Program-made: the position numbers and the translations under genes
Notes under the pieces: model-generated
What the model was told of the DNA's origin: nothing
What the model saw: only the letters and a program-made list of their open reading frames with translations
Database searches by the model: none
From: Acinetobacter sp. ANC 4169
GTDB lineage: Bacteria > Pseudomonadota > Gammaproteobacteria > Pseudomonadales > Moraxellaceae
Reading direction: 5' to 3'
Length of the DNA: 64,000 bases
Assembly (NCBI RefSeq): GCF_002135355.1
Contig: NZ_NEGE01000003.1
Location: 186,001-250,000 of the forward strand
Shown here: positions 56,369 to 64,000 of the stretch, one piece after another
Position numbering within the stretch: the stretch's first letter is position 1
How the letters are laid out: every line of letters begins with the position of its first letter

Positions 56369-57703
56369 CTATAGGGCTGCTACCGCTTCAGGCTGGGTGA
56401 TAAATTGCGCCGTTTCCGGAATATCTTCAACAAACTGATGGCTGCCATATTCGTTATTGCTCAAGTTTAAATGCTTATAACTGAGCAGGTAATAATCACT
56501 GTATTTTTTAATCACCAATGGATGCATGCCCAAGGTCAAAGCTTCCTGTTCCTTGAACAGCTTCATCACCTGCCGGTCATTCATGGCCACAATATAACGT
56601 TCATCATTCAATGAAATTTGTACCAATCCACTGCCTTTGGCAAAGATAGGAATCAGAAATTTATGGTTCAAGGCAATGGCACTGGCGGCATAGCTTTCAA
56701 TTTTCTGGCTAATCACATTAAATACCAAGCCATGACCAAAACAGTCCATTAACTGGCTACGATTTTCCTGCGGTAAATTGACCTGTATGCCCAGTTTCAG
56801 TAAATCTTGCTGACTGACCTGTTTATTGCGCAGCAATTCCCTGAGTAAATTGTGCTTGAGCTTGGCATCAAAAAACTGGCTGTCCAGCTGCAAATCATTA
56901 TTGACCAGAATGGAACCTAAGGCATTGCGATGTCGGGGCAACAGATTTTCAATGACTTTGCGATAATAAAACTTGCTGTTCTTTTTCACCTGACGGATTT
57001 TGCGATAAAAATAGCTGGCATCAAACTTGTGCAGCAAAAAGTCATGCAGCAATTCCGAGCTGGCCAGCACGGCAATGGCATCATGTCCAGTAAAAGGTAA
57101 ATTCAGGGTCTGAATTTTTGGCAGTACCTGTTCAAGTTTTAAATAATGCGCACGGTCTTCCGGGCAATAGGGATCATAGACCACAATATATTCACGTTCA
57201 GCCGCAACATCCTGTGGCTGAATGTGCATATTGGCATTCTGTTCAGCATGAAAGAACATGTTATAACGTGGGTCTTCGACATCTTCCGGATCGATGGAAT
57301 ACTGTGGCACCAATGCCACCACGCGTTTTAAATCCAGCAGGTTGGAATACTTGATCACCGCATATCCACCCATGGAACCGCCATAACCAATGCGGGTTTT
57401 AAACGGCGCAATCAGTTCCTGAATCTGGGCAAACATCTCGCGCATCGAGCTTTCAGGAAACCAGGATTTCTGCTTGGGCATAATGCCAATCACATTAAAG
57501 TGATATTTATGCAGGGATTTTTCGGCATTAACCGACAGCCCTTTGGCCCGCGTAATCAGGTCGCCAAAAGAGAAAATCAGCTCATCCGATGAGCCTTTGA
57601 GAAAGATTACACGAATTTGTTCGTCTTCAAAAATAATGTGTTTATCCATTTCCACACCGAAGCAAATCGGCCCTTTATCAGAATCAATATAACAAATAGA
57701 CAC
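56369..57703 (-). CDS. large hypothetical protein with alpha/beta-hydrolase-like N-terminal half
   Basis: A 444-residue protein that I do not recognise as a family. The N-terminal half shows a nucleophile elbow, GGSMGGYAV (Ser110), after a KFNVIGIMPK-like strand region, and FTGHDAIAVLAS near 210 could supply a histidine; this suggests a serine hydrolase fold. The C-terminal half (about 230-444) is unassigned, with a basic FYRKIRQVKKNSKFYYRK segment. A GTG start is given; ATG 57649 (18 codons in) is an alternative. It is divergent from a methyltransferase gene. No signal peptide. Confidence 0.7.
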   Translation of the reverse strand: MSICYIDSDKGPICFGVEMDKHIIFEDEQIRVIFLKGSSDELIFSFGDLITRAKGLSVNAEKSLHKYHFNVIGIMPKQKSWFPESSMREMFAQIQELIAPFKTRIGYGGSMGGYAVIKYSNLLDLKRVVALVPQYSIDPEDVEDPRYNMFFHAEQNANMHIQPQDVAAEREYIVVYDPYCPEDRAHYLKLEQVLPKIQTLNLPFTGHDAIAVLASSELLHDFLLHKFDASYFYRKIRQVKKNSKFYYRKVIENLLPRHRNALGSILVNNDLQLDSQFFDAKLKHNLLRELLRNKQVSQQDLLKLGIQVNLPQENRSQLMDCFGHGLVFNVISQKIESYAASAIALNHKFLIPIFAKGSGLVQISLNDERYIVAMNDRQVMKLFKEQEALTLGMHPLVIKKYSDYYLLSYKHLNLSNNEYGSHQFVEDIPETAQFITQPEAVAAL

Positions 57704-57769
57704 CTTGCCTATTTACGAAAAGCGACTATGTTATTTTATAGATGCCAAGAAGATTAAAAAGCGCAAAAT

Positions 57770-58552
57770 ATGACACAATCACTTCATCCTGCTGCTCAAA
57801 AAGGCTTCAGTTCTGCTGCTGAACTTTATCAGCAGGTTCGCCCAAGTTATCCACAAGACATCGTCCATTGGCTGCGAGATCAGCTGCAACTGGATGAACA
57901 GTCGCAGGTGATTGATCTGGGTTCGGGCACTGGCAAATTCTTACCTTATTTAAAACCACTCACTTCACACATTATTGCCATTGAACCCATACAGGCCATG
58001 CTGGCACAGTTGCAACAGGCCTATCCTGACATTCAAACCCTACAGGCGTCGAGTGAGTATCTACCTTTAGCAGCGCATAGTATAGATGCAGTGATTTGTG
58101 CACAATCTTTTCACTGGTTTGCCAATCTTGAGACTCTAACGCAAATTCATCAAGTGCTCAAACCGACCGGACATCTGGCACTGATCTGGAACCAGCGTGA
58201 TGTGCAGGTAGACTGGGTCAACGCTTTGGCAGAACGTATTCAACCCTTAGAGGGTAACACACCGCGCTATCATAGCGGTCAATGGAAACAGGTCTTTGAG
58301 CAACAAGCGCTGTTTCAGCTCGCGCATAATCAAACCTTTCAGCAGCAACACATCGGTACAGTGGAACAGGTGGTCTCTAAACGTTTGCTCTCCACCAGCT
58401 TTATTGCAGCAATGTCAGAACATGAACAGCGGCAGTTAAAAGCCGAATTTGAACAGATTGTTTTAGCGTACACAGGCAAGCATCCACAAGATGAAATTGC
58501 ATTTCCCTATGTGACCTATGCCTATGACTTTAAAAAAATTGATCAGAAATAA
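57770..58552 (+). CDS. class I SAM-dependent methyltransferase
   Basis: A 260-residue cytoplasmic methyltransferase. Motif I is VIDLGSGTGKFLPYL (about 43-57), the acidic motif II follows in IIAIEP, and post-motif regions are AQSFHWF and VLKPTGHLALIWNQRD. The FHWF and WNQRD signatures are usual in the small-molecule methyltransferase branch resembling yeast Crg1 (trans-aconitate type). Substrate unknown. A lipoprotein gene follows 10 bp after its stop, so they are probably co-transcribed. Confidence 0.83.
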   Translation: MTQSLHPAAQKGFSSAAELYQQVRPSYPQDIVHWLRDQLQLDEQSQVIDLGSGTGKFLPYLKPLTSHIIAIEPIQAMLAQLQQAYPDIQTLQASSEYLPLAAHSIDAVICAQSFHWFANLETLTQIHQVLKPTGHLALIWNQRDVQVDWVNALAERIQPLEGNTPRYHSGQWKQVFEQQALFQLAHNQTFQQQHIGTVEQVVSKRLLSTSFIAAMSEHEQRQLKAEFEQIVLAYTGKHPQDEIAFPYVTYAYDFKKIDQK

Positions 58553-58562
58553 AGGAACCATC

Positions 58563-59177
58563 ATGATAAAACTTCAACTCAAACACTTTGGTCTTCCTGT
58601 TTTATTGTGCTCAAGTGTATTGCTGAGTGCCTGTGATCGTCATCAAGATACCGCATCTCAAAACGATAAGATTCAGCCTGAAGATAAGGTGATGCAGGAG
58701 CTGGTTACAGAACCGGTTAAAGAATTTAAAAAAACTCCAGATGACCAACACGATATTGCCTTGCTGACTGACTTTGACCAACGTTTTACCCAAATGAGTG
58801 ACCAGATGGAAGATGAACTGGTCAAAATGGAGGAGCAAGGTTCCCTGACTGATGAATTTGCGCATAACCGTAAACGCGACAACATCCGCTCGGCTTTATA
58901 CATGCTCAAAGAACTGGATTTAAAAACTGAACAAGGACGCTATATTCAAGGCCTGATGGCGGGGTATTGGCAGGCTCAAGCCAAACTTTATGATCAGCAC
59001 AAAGATAAAAAAGCAGAACCAATTAAAAATTCAGCAGATCAGGTCAAAGACCTGGGCGAATTTTTACATGCTCAGGAACAGCTGGAACACTGGCAATCTC
59101 AATATCCGCAAATGAACCAAGCCGAAACAAAAAAAGCTGAAGTAGCTAAATCCGAGACCACCCTATCTGGCTACTAA
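58563..59177 (+). CDS. predicted lipoprotein
   Basis: A 204-residue product from ATG 58563 (AAGGAA upstream); the earlier in-frame start lies inside the methyltransferase gene. The signal ends in the lipobox LLSAC (Cys24). The mature part is polar and helical (DFDQRFTQMSDQMEDELVKMEEQG, ALYMLKELDLKTEQG), likely coiled-coil, and ends in a Lys/Glu/Ala tail. Family not recognised. Coupled to the preceding methyltransferase by position only. Confidence 0.75.
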   Translation: MIKLQLKHFGLPVLLCSSVLLSACDRHQDTASQNDKIQPEDKVMQELVTEPVKEFKKTPDDQHDIALLTDFDQRFTQMSDQMEDELVKMEEQGSLTDEFAHNRKRDNIRSALYMLKELDLKTEQGRYIQGLMAGYWQAQAKLYDQHKDKKAEPIKNSADQVKDLGEFLHAQEQLEHWQSQYPQMNQAETKKAEVAKSETTLSGY

Positions 59178-59221
59178 AATTTGGTCCATAAAAAGTCTGT
59201 TAATCACAGGTTTCACCATAA

Positions 59222-59632
59222 CTAAGGCCGCTCATCATATTGTGGCAGGCCATCACAGATGGTCTCCCACTCGGCTTTGGACGCCACAAAAATATGTTGG
59301 GTCGGCTTTTGTTGCAACGGTGTATCCAGCGTGCCTATTCTCAGGCGATACAGATCAGGCGTTTCGGTTTTAATACTGATAATCGGTGAGCCACAATCGG
59401 CACAGAAACAGCGCTGTGTGGTTTCGGTCGACTGAAACCTTTTCAGTAAATGCTCCCCTTGCACAATCTGAAAATCGGCTTTTCGAATCGGTGCATTGCT
59501 GGCAAAAGCGCTGCCATTGGCTTTACGACAGCGCTGGCAATGACATTCTATGATGTCGCCAATTTCACCCCGAATTTCATAGCGTAAACCGCCACACAAA
59601 CAGCTTCCGGTATATTGTTTTGCTTCTGACAT
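59222..59632 (-). CDS. GFA/CENP-V family zinc-fold protein
   Basis: A 136-residue zinc-binding protein of the glutathione-dependent formaldehyde-activating (GFA) fold. The cysteines are in order: CLC (11 and 13), CHCQRC (30, 32 and 35), and CFCADC (75, 77 and 80). GG-LRYEI near the start and GSPI after the last cysteine are standard. Most members have no shown enzymatic role. Single gene. Confidence 0.88.
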   Translation of the reverse strand: MSEAKQYTGSCLCGGLRYEIRGEIGDIIECHCQRCRKANGSAFASNAPIRKADFQIVQGEHLLKRFQSTETTQRCFCADCGSPIISIKTETPDLYRLRIGTLDTPLQQKPTQHIFVASKAEWETICDGLPQYDERP

Positions 59633-59715
59633 AGCGATGCATTTTTTTATGATGACTGAGTATGCAAATTAGCATGCTTCCCATCACAGTTCAAAACCTG
59701 CCCAATCATGCGCTG

Positions 59716-60918
59716 CTATTTTTGTGCAGCCAGATAAGCATGCACGCCCTCACCTGCAGCGCGACCTGTGGCAAAACAGGCAGTGAGCAAATACCCCCCA
59801 GTCGGCGCATCCCAGTCCAGCATTTCTCCACAACAAAACACATGCGGATTAGACTTTAATTGCAACTGTTCGGACAACACGTCTCGTTTCACCCCACCTG
59901 CACAGCTAATTGCTTCTTCAATCGGGCGGAATCCTGTTAAAGGAATCGGTAGCTGTTTGATCTGCTGCGCTAAAGCCAGCGGATCGTTCCATAGATGTTT
60001 CGCCACCAGTTCACGCAGCAGATTGGCCTTAACCGCATCCAATCCCGCCTTACGCCAGACATTGCTTAACGATTGCTTTTTGCTTGGCTGTAATTTTTTC
60101 GCCAATTGTTCCATGCTTTGTTCGGGGATTAAATCCAGATACAGCTGCATGGTTTGACTCTCTTTGAGCTGCTGACGTAATGCCCGCCCCTGCTTATAGA
60201 CCAAGCCACTTTCCAGACCATAATGGCTAATCACAATATCGCCCATGGTTTTGGTTTGTCCCTCTACCCAGGCTTCGACACGCTTTAAAGGCTGACCAAA
60301 TACCGGCTGCATAAACTTGGACCAGGCATGTTCCACCCCGGCATTACTGGCCTGAAAGGCTTCAATGTCATGCGCAGACAGCCACCGCTGCCATGCCCCA
60401 TCGCTGCCCAGTTGTGACCACGATACCGCCCCACAGGCCATGATGATGGCATCAAAGCTTTGCTCGATAATGTCCTGATTAAGCAGGTTTTTGATACTAA
60501 GGGTTGCGCCATTTAAATTTAAACATTGATGGCGATAATGAAATTTTATCCCTTGTTCAGCCAGGCGTTTGAGCCAGGCGCGCAGTAGCGGTGCGGCTTT
60601 CATTTCTACCGGAAACACCCGGCCTGACGAACCTATATAGGATTCAATCCCCAAGCCTTTCATCCATTTCTGAATCCAGTGGGCATCCCATTTTTTTACC
60701 CAAGGCGCCAGCCATTCCGCCTGATCATAACGCTGAATAAACTGCTCAACAGGCTCGGCATGGGAAATATTCAGTCCGGTTTTACCCGCCATCAAAAATT
60801 TGCGTGCAGCAGACGGTTTTTGTTCATAGACATGAATCTCGTAGCCGTATTGGCTCAAGACTTCTGCAGCCATCAACCCTGCGGGGCCTGCCCCAATAAT
60901 TGCAACACGCTTTTTCAT
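59716..60918 (-). CDS. TIGR03862-type FAD-dependent flavoprotein (HI0933-like)
   Basis: A 400-residue flavoprotein. The FAD motif is VAIIGAGPAGLMAAEVL near the N-terminus, followed by KFLMAGKTGLNISH, the HI0933/BaiN-family signature; CAGGVKRD and GEMLDWDAPTGGYLL lie at the C-terminus. The role of the family is unclear. Starts up to nine codons further upstream overlap the preceding trmB-like gene; the start shown gives MKKRVAIIGAG. Its ribosome site is weak, so the start is uncertain. It follows the methyltransferase gene with an overlap or a 7-bp gap, so they are co-transcribed. Confidence 0.85.
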   Translation of the reverse strand: MKKRVAIIGAGPAGLMAAEVLSQYGYEIHVYEQKPSAARKFLMAGKTGLNISHAEPVEQFIQRYDQAEWLAPWVKKWDAHWIQKWMKGLGIESYIGSSGRVFPVEMKAAPLLRAWLKRLAEQGIKFHYRHQCLNLNGATLSIKNLLNQDIIEQSFDAIIMACGAVSWSQLGSDGAWQRWLSAHDIEAFQASNAGVEHAWSKFMQPVFGQPLKRVEAWVEGQTKTMGDIVISHYGLESGLVYKQGRALRQQLKESQTMQLYLDLIPEQSMEQLAKKLQPSKKQSLSNVWRKAGLDAVKANLLRELVAKHLWNDPLALAQQIKQLPIPLTGFRPIEEAISCAGGVKRDVLSEQLQLKSNPHVFCCGEMLDWDAPTGGYLLTACFATGRAAGEGVHAYLAAQK

Positions 60919-60925
60919 CAGCGAC

Positions 60926-61594
60926 TTATTCAACATCTTTAACATCGGTTTCTGATGCTACAGCTTGAACAGCATTTTGGCCTTGTAAAGGCATAAAATC
61001 ATCAAAGCGCGTGCTGTAGCCTTCAGGTTTGCTGATGATCAGTTGCTGACACAATTCACCACGCTGCAAATATTTAATTTCAAAATGGGTACGTGCCGAT
61101 GTGCCTGGAATCACTTCTTTAACAAAAGGTAATTTCCAGACTTCGATTAACTGCTGCTGTGCTTCTGTAATATATTTAGGAATATTACTGGCCAACGTGA
61201 CTGTACCGCCGACCTGTAAACGTGACAGTAAAAATTCAAAAAATGGCATGTTTAACCAGCGTTGCGCCGGGTTATGCGGTTCAGGATTCGGATAGAGTAT
61301 AAAAAATTGCTCGACTTGAGCAGGCAATAACGAATGCACAACCCAGGGCATGGCATCGGCATGAATCGCCTGCAAATTGCTTTGTCCTTCCAGGTCATGC
61401 TGTTTTTGCATGGCCAAATATTTTTCACGCGTGCGCTCAATAGCAATCAATTTTTTTTCAGGATTTTGAGCTGAAAACAGCAAGGCATGTTTACCTTTGC
61501 CGGCACCAATTTCCACACAAACTGGATCTGGGCGAATCATTTGAAAATCACGAGGCGCATGCATACGCTGTGCTTGAAATTGACGAATTGGCAT
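60926..61594 (-). CDS. TrmB-like methyltransferase (possible tRNA m7G46 type)
   Basis: A 222-residue SAM-dependent methyltransferase. VCVEIGAGKGKHALLFSAQNP and KLIAIERTREKY resemble TrmB motif I and II. The catalytic stretch ILYPNPEPHNPAQRW is related to the TrmB motif FPDPW-K-RH-KRR but changes several residues. It is either a divergent paralogue with another substrate or an atypical TrmB. It shares the strand of the flavoprotein gene, whose longer start candidates overlap it. Confidence 0.7.
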   Translation of the reverse strand: MPIRQFQAQRMHAPRDFQMIRPDPVCVEIGAGKGKHALLFSAQNPEKKLIAIERTREKYLAMQKQHDLEGQSNLQAIHADAMPWVVHSLLPAQVEQFFILYPNPEPHNPAQRWLNMPFFEFLLSRLQVGGTVTLASNIPKYITEAQQQLIEVWKLPFVKEVIPGTSARTHFEIKYLQRGELCQQLIISKPEGYSTRFDDFMPLQGQNAVQAVASETDVKDVE

Positions 61595-61684
61595 AATCAG
61601 ATCAAACTAACAAAAATCCGCTCAAGTCTAGCAAGTGCGACTGTATTTGCCTAATTGAATCCTTATTTTTATTCGGAGAATAAG

Positions 61685-61870
61685 ATGCCCCGTACTTTTC
61701 CATGTCCACGATGTGGCAAACCGACCATCTGGGAAGGCAATGAATTTCGTCCTTTTTGTTCAGAACGTTGCAAAATGATTGATCTGGGGGCTTGGGCCAA
61801 TGATGAATATAAATTACCAACTCAAGATGCGCCACAGGCAGATAATAGTGGCGAACAAGATGATTTTTAA
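61685..61870 (+). CDS. yacG: DNA gyrase inhibitor YacG
   Basis: A 61-residue zinc protein that binds GyrB and blocks gyrase in E. coli. The four cysteines are CPRC (Cys7, Cys10) and CSERC (Cys25, Cys29), with the conserved [24 protein letters not shown]. The start at 61685 has GGAG six bases ahead; ten upstream in-frame codons are rejected. Single gene. In many relatives yacG neighbours coaE and pilD, which are not present here. Confidence 0.93.
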   Translation: MPRTFPCPRCGKPTIWEGNEFRPFCSERCKMIDLGAWANDEYKLPTQDAPQADNSGEQDDF

Positions 61871-61928
61871 TCTTGCATAATCAGCATTAAAAGCTCTTCT
61901 AGAGGTTGATAAAATGTATTTATCAACC

Positions 61929-62108
61929 TTAATCAAATGGATTGGAAAGCATTTTCTTATATTCTAAACCTAAAATAATAATACACAAAATCAGAAGGAT
62001 ACCAATCGCCCCAATGAACATATCATGACTATAAAAACCAAAACCTGAACATATACATGACAGAATAATAAATATACACAGCACTATTTTTGTAAATATT
62101 AGCTTCAC
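61929..62108 (-). CDS. mini membrane protein A (paralogue of B at 62486-62674)
   Basis: A 59-residue product from a GTG start with GGGGGGA four bases ahead; a longer frame has no site. Two hydrophobic helices (FTKIVLCIFIILSCICSGFGFY, and IGAIGILLILCIIILGLEY) flank the polar SHD turn, with ending KKMLSNPFD. It shares the pattern FGxYxHDxxIxxIGILxIL and the closing xPF with protein B on the opposite strand, so the two are divergently placed duplicates. Function unknown. Confidence 0.6.
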   Translation of the reverse strand: MKLIFTKIVLCIFIILSCICSGFGFYSHDMFIGAIGILLILCIIILGLEYKKMLSNPFD

Positions 62109-62485
62109 AAATCCCCCCAACAAAAAAGAATAATTATAAATCACGTGATCTAATCAACTTTTTATAGAGAAAAGGGGAATTTGTCCATTTATTTGTACTA
62201 AATTTGTTCTTATTTTTTTCAATATGTAATCAAAATACATTAAAAAAAACGATTAAGAAACACTCTTTTACACATGTTAAATTTTCTTATTGATCGATAA
62301 AAAAGGATAACCAGCGCTCACTTTTTAAACTATAATGACTTTATAATAATACCAATAAAATTTTTCCTACAACTGAATATTTAAAAACAATACAGCTTAG
62401 CGATAAAGCCTAAAAACGATAAAAACGATAAAAACGATAAAAACGAACAATTATAAATCTTAAAAACTATAAAAAGGAGAATTCC
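62109..62485. other. 377-bp AT-rich gap between the two mini membrane genes
   Basis: Divergent promoter region. It ends with a 9-bp tandem repeat (62411-62446) right before the ribosome site of gene B. No other gene seen. Confidence 0.5.
62411..62446. repeat. four perfect 9-bp tandem repeats
   Basis: TAAAAACGA occurs four times in a row (36 bp), ending 39 bp before the ATG of the mini membrane gene at 62486, within the probable promoter or 5' UTR. Confidence 0.85.
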
Positions 62486-62674
62486 ATGACGGGTCTTTGG
62501 TGCTTAAGAATTCTATTTTTTCTGTTTGTCGGCCTAAGTATTATTGGCCTGATTTTTGGAATTTATACCCATGATGGCATTATTATTTCGATTGGCATTT
62601 TATTCATTCTTGCAGCCATCATCATTGCACTGGAATTAAAACAGCTGCGCAGTGGACCCTTTCACCGAGATTGA
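62486..62674 (+). CDS. mini membrane protein B (paralogue of A)
   Basis: A 62-residue product with two helices (RILFFLFVGLSIIGLIFGIY and ISIGILFILAAIIIALEL) joined by the polar THDG turn, ending LRSGPFHRD. Excellent ribosome site (AAGGAG, six bases). It is a clear relative of the protein at 61929-62108, transcribed divergently. The repeat TAAAAACGA x4 lies upstream. Unrecognised family. Confidence 0.72.
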   Translation: MTGLWCLRILFFLFVGLSIIGLIFGIYTHDGIIISIGILFILAAIIIALELKQLRSGPFHRD

Positions 62675-62708
62675 TGAAACTAATTCATCAATCTCTTACA
62701 GGAATGCA

Positions 62709-63353
62709 TTAACCCGCTTTACCTGCAACAAAAGGATTATGCTGTTTTTCAAAACCAATGGTACTTAAGGGGCCATGACCTGAAATAAACTGGGTTTCAT
62801 CGGGCAAACTAAAACATTCACGCTGGATGGAATCTAATAATTGCTGATGGTTGCCTCGTGGAAAATCGGTACGTCCAATCGATCCCTTGAACAACACATC
62901 CCCTGTCCACAACAGACCATAATTTTTGTTATAGAACATCACATGACCCGGAGTATGCCCCGGGGCAAAACGGACTTCGAATTCCTCTGCTCCCAGCTTT
63001 AAAACTTCTCCGCCTTCGAGCCATTGAGTCACTTCTACTTTTTCTGGAATCGGGAAACCATAACGTGCCGATACTTCCTGAATCATATCCAGCCAAAAGG
63101 CATCTTCCTTATGTGGCCCGATCACCGGAACATTCCAGAGCTTGCTTAAATTACCCACTGCCCCGGCATGATCCAGATGTCCATGGGTTAACCATAAGGC
63201 TTTCACCTTGAGTCCCAAGGCTTCCACCTCGGCTTTTAATTTTTCAGGCTCACCGCCTGCATCAATCAAAATGGCTTCTTTGGTTTCCGCATCCCAAATA
63301 ATGGAACAGTTTTGCTGAAATGCCGTGACCGGAACAATTTTGACTTGCAGCAT
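62709..63353 (-). CDS. MBL-fold hydrolase, glyoxalase II-like (YcbL type)
   Basis: A 214-residue metallo-beta-lactamase-fold enzyme. The metal motif THGHLDHAG gives His57, His59, Asp61 and His62; later APGHTPGHV and LLWTGDVLFKGSIGRTDFP complete the site, and ISGHGPLSTIG closes it. The length and these blocks match YcbL-like hydroxyacylglutathione hydrolase relatives rather than GloB proper. It follows hemH by 21 bp on the same strand, so they likely form one transcript. Confidence 0.87.
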   Translation of the reverse strand: MLQVKIVPVTAFQQNCSIIWDAETKEAILIDAGGEPEKLKAEVEALGLKVKALWLTHGHLDHAGAVGNLSKLWNVPVIGPHKEDAFWLDMIQEVSARYGFPIPEKVEVTQWLEGGEVLKLGAEEFEVRFAPGHTPGHVMFYNKNYGLLWTGDVLFKGSIGRTDFPRGNHQQLLDSIQRECFSLPDETQFISGHGPLSTIGFEKQHNPFVAGKAG

Positions 63354-63374
63354 GATAGTGAAACCTCAGGGAAA

Positions 63375-64000
63375 TTAATGAGCGAATGTTTGCTTTAATC
63401 CATCAAGATTAGCCTGAAGCATCAGATTGAGCAATTGCAAATGATCTTCACGGACATTTAAGGCGGGAATATAACTGTAACTTTGCCCACCAACCGATTT
63501 AAACAATTCGGCATTTTGAATTGCCAGTTCTTCCAGGGTTTCCAGACAATCTGCAGAGAAGGCAGGACTCATGACCTGAACAGATTTCACCCCTTGCTCG
63601 CCCCATTGTTGAAGTAAAGCATCGGTATAGGGTTTTACCCACTCCTGTTTTCCAAAACGCGACTGGAAACTGATGGCCCATTGATCTTCTTTCAAACCTA
63701 AAGCTTGTGCCAATAATTGTGCAGTCACGCGGCAACGATCGGCATAAGGGTCGCCTTTATCGGCATAGGGCTGAGGAATCCCGTGGAATGACATCAACAG
63801 TTTTTCTGGCTGGCCATGGACTGCCTGATAGTCTCGGACACTTTGTGCCAAAGCCTGAATAAATGCGGGATGCTGATAATAATCCCGAATGATAGACAGG
63901 CCCGGCAAATTACGTTGCGTCAGAATCCACTTTGCTACGGCATCATATAAAGGTGCGGTTGAGGTGGCTGAATACTGCGGAAATAAAGGCAATAAAATCA
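63375..64000 (-). CDS. hemH: ferrochelatase, C-terminal part (cut by the window edge)
   Basis: Inserts Fe2+ into protoporphyrin IX in the last step of heme synthesis. Only about the last 208 codons are present; the gene continues past 64000 (in-frame I-L-L precedes [13 protein letters not shown]). The catalytic motif [16 protein letters not shown] and the [16 protein letters not shown] block are seen, then the C-terminal [15 protein letters not shown]. The MBL gene follows 21 bp after. Confidence 0.94.
   Translation of the reverse strand, partial: ILLPLFPQYSATSTAPLYDAVAKWILTQRNLPGLSIIRDYYQHPAFIQALAQSVRDYQAVHGQPEKLLMSFHGIPQPYADKGDPYADRCRVTAQLLAQALGLKEDQWAISFQSRFGKQEWVKPYTDALLQQWGEQGVKSVQVMSPAFSADCLETLEELAIQNAELFKSVGGQSYSYIPALNVREDHLQLLNLMLQANLDGLKQTFAH

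Noticed and set aside
62411-62446. 9-bp tandem repeat as a possible CRISPR or plasmid iteron
   Set aside because: Units are contiguous without spacers, and no cas, rep or par gene is near.

Overview
The window reads as a chromosomal segment of a gamma-proteobacterium of the genus Acinetobacter (family Moraxellaceae). The evidence is the gene content and protein style: a DUF2789 protein, RppH next to PtsP, a 1120-residue RNase E with a long low-complexity tail, an AidB-type acyl-CoA dehydrogenase and an OprD-type porin. Moderately AT-rich spacers and several copies of short palindromic repeats ending in CTCTCCCTAACCCTCTCC agree with this. The genus call is inference; no 16S gene is present.

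Layout. 0.1-2.7 kb: leuD and leuC (leucine synthesis) and a small unknown protein. 2.9-8.2 kb: a DUF2061 membrane protein, a LysR regulator, ovoA (ovothiol A synthesis, fused sulfoxide synthase and methyltransferase), a DUF2789 protein and a HAD-IB phosphatase. 8.3-11.4 kb: rppH-ptsP, then a convergent small basic-protein gene whose reading frame runs through the shared terminator without a stop. 11.7-15.8 kb: an AidB-like acyl-CoA dehydrogenase divergent from a TetR regulator; an intact IS30-family element (1048 bp, 3-bp TAA target duplication) sits at the tetR stop codon. 16-22.6 kb: katG, a DCC-family protein with a DoxX-like partner, an MBL-fold hydrolase, a CDF metal transporter and an EamA exporter.

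23.1-36.2 kb is a complete aromatic-acid catabolic locus. A Rieske ring-hydroxylating dioxygenase (hcaE-F-C, reductase hcaD), a dihydrodiol dehydrogenase (hcaB) and an extradiol dioxygenase (mhpB) form one operon. It is divergent from an hcaR-like LysR regulator. Separate units then encode the ring-cleavage hydrolase (mhpC), an OprD-type porin, and the lower pathway mhpD-F-E (hydratase, acylating acetaldehyde dehydrogenase, aldolase). Together they would convert 3-phenylpropionate or cinnamate to succinate or fumarate plus pyruvate and acetyl-CoA. A DUF1345 membrane protein lies inside the locus.

36.9-45 kb: a HAD phosphatase, rluC, a long structured leader and rne, and a FATP-type acyl-CoA synthetase. 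45.1-45.7 kb: three identical tRNA-Lys(TTT) genes and one tRNA-Lys(CTT). 45.8-52.5 kb: a lipoprotein, a PspC protein, an HPP-CBS membrane protein, then glyQ and glyS separated by a tautomerase gene. 52.4-64 kb: small secreted and membrane proteins (one remnant with an in-frame TGA), a D-2-hydroxyacid dehydrogenase, methyltransferases, a GFA-fold protein, a TIGR03862-type flavoprotein, a TrmB-like methyltransferase, yacG, two paralogous ~60-residue membrane proteins, an MBL hydrolase and the 3' part of hemH, cut by the window edge.

No CRISPR array, prophage or recognisable defence island was seen. The least ordinary signals are the stopless small gene at 11.2-11.4 kb, the IS30 insertion that rewrote the end of tetR, the self-contained hca-mhp locus, the paired mini membrane proteins with a 9-bp tandem repeat, and the tautomerase inside glyQS.
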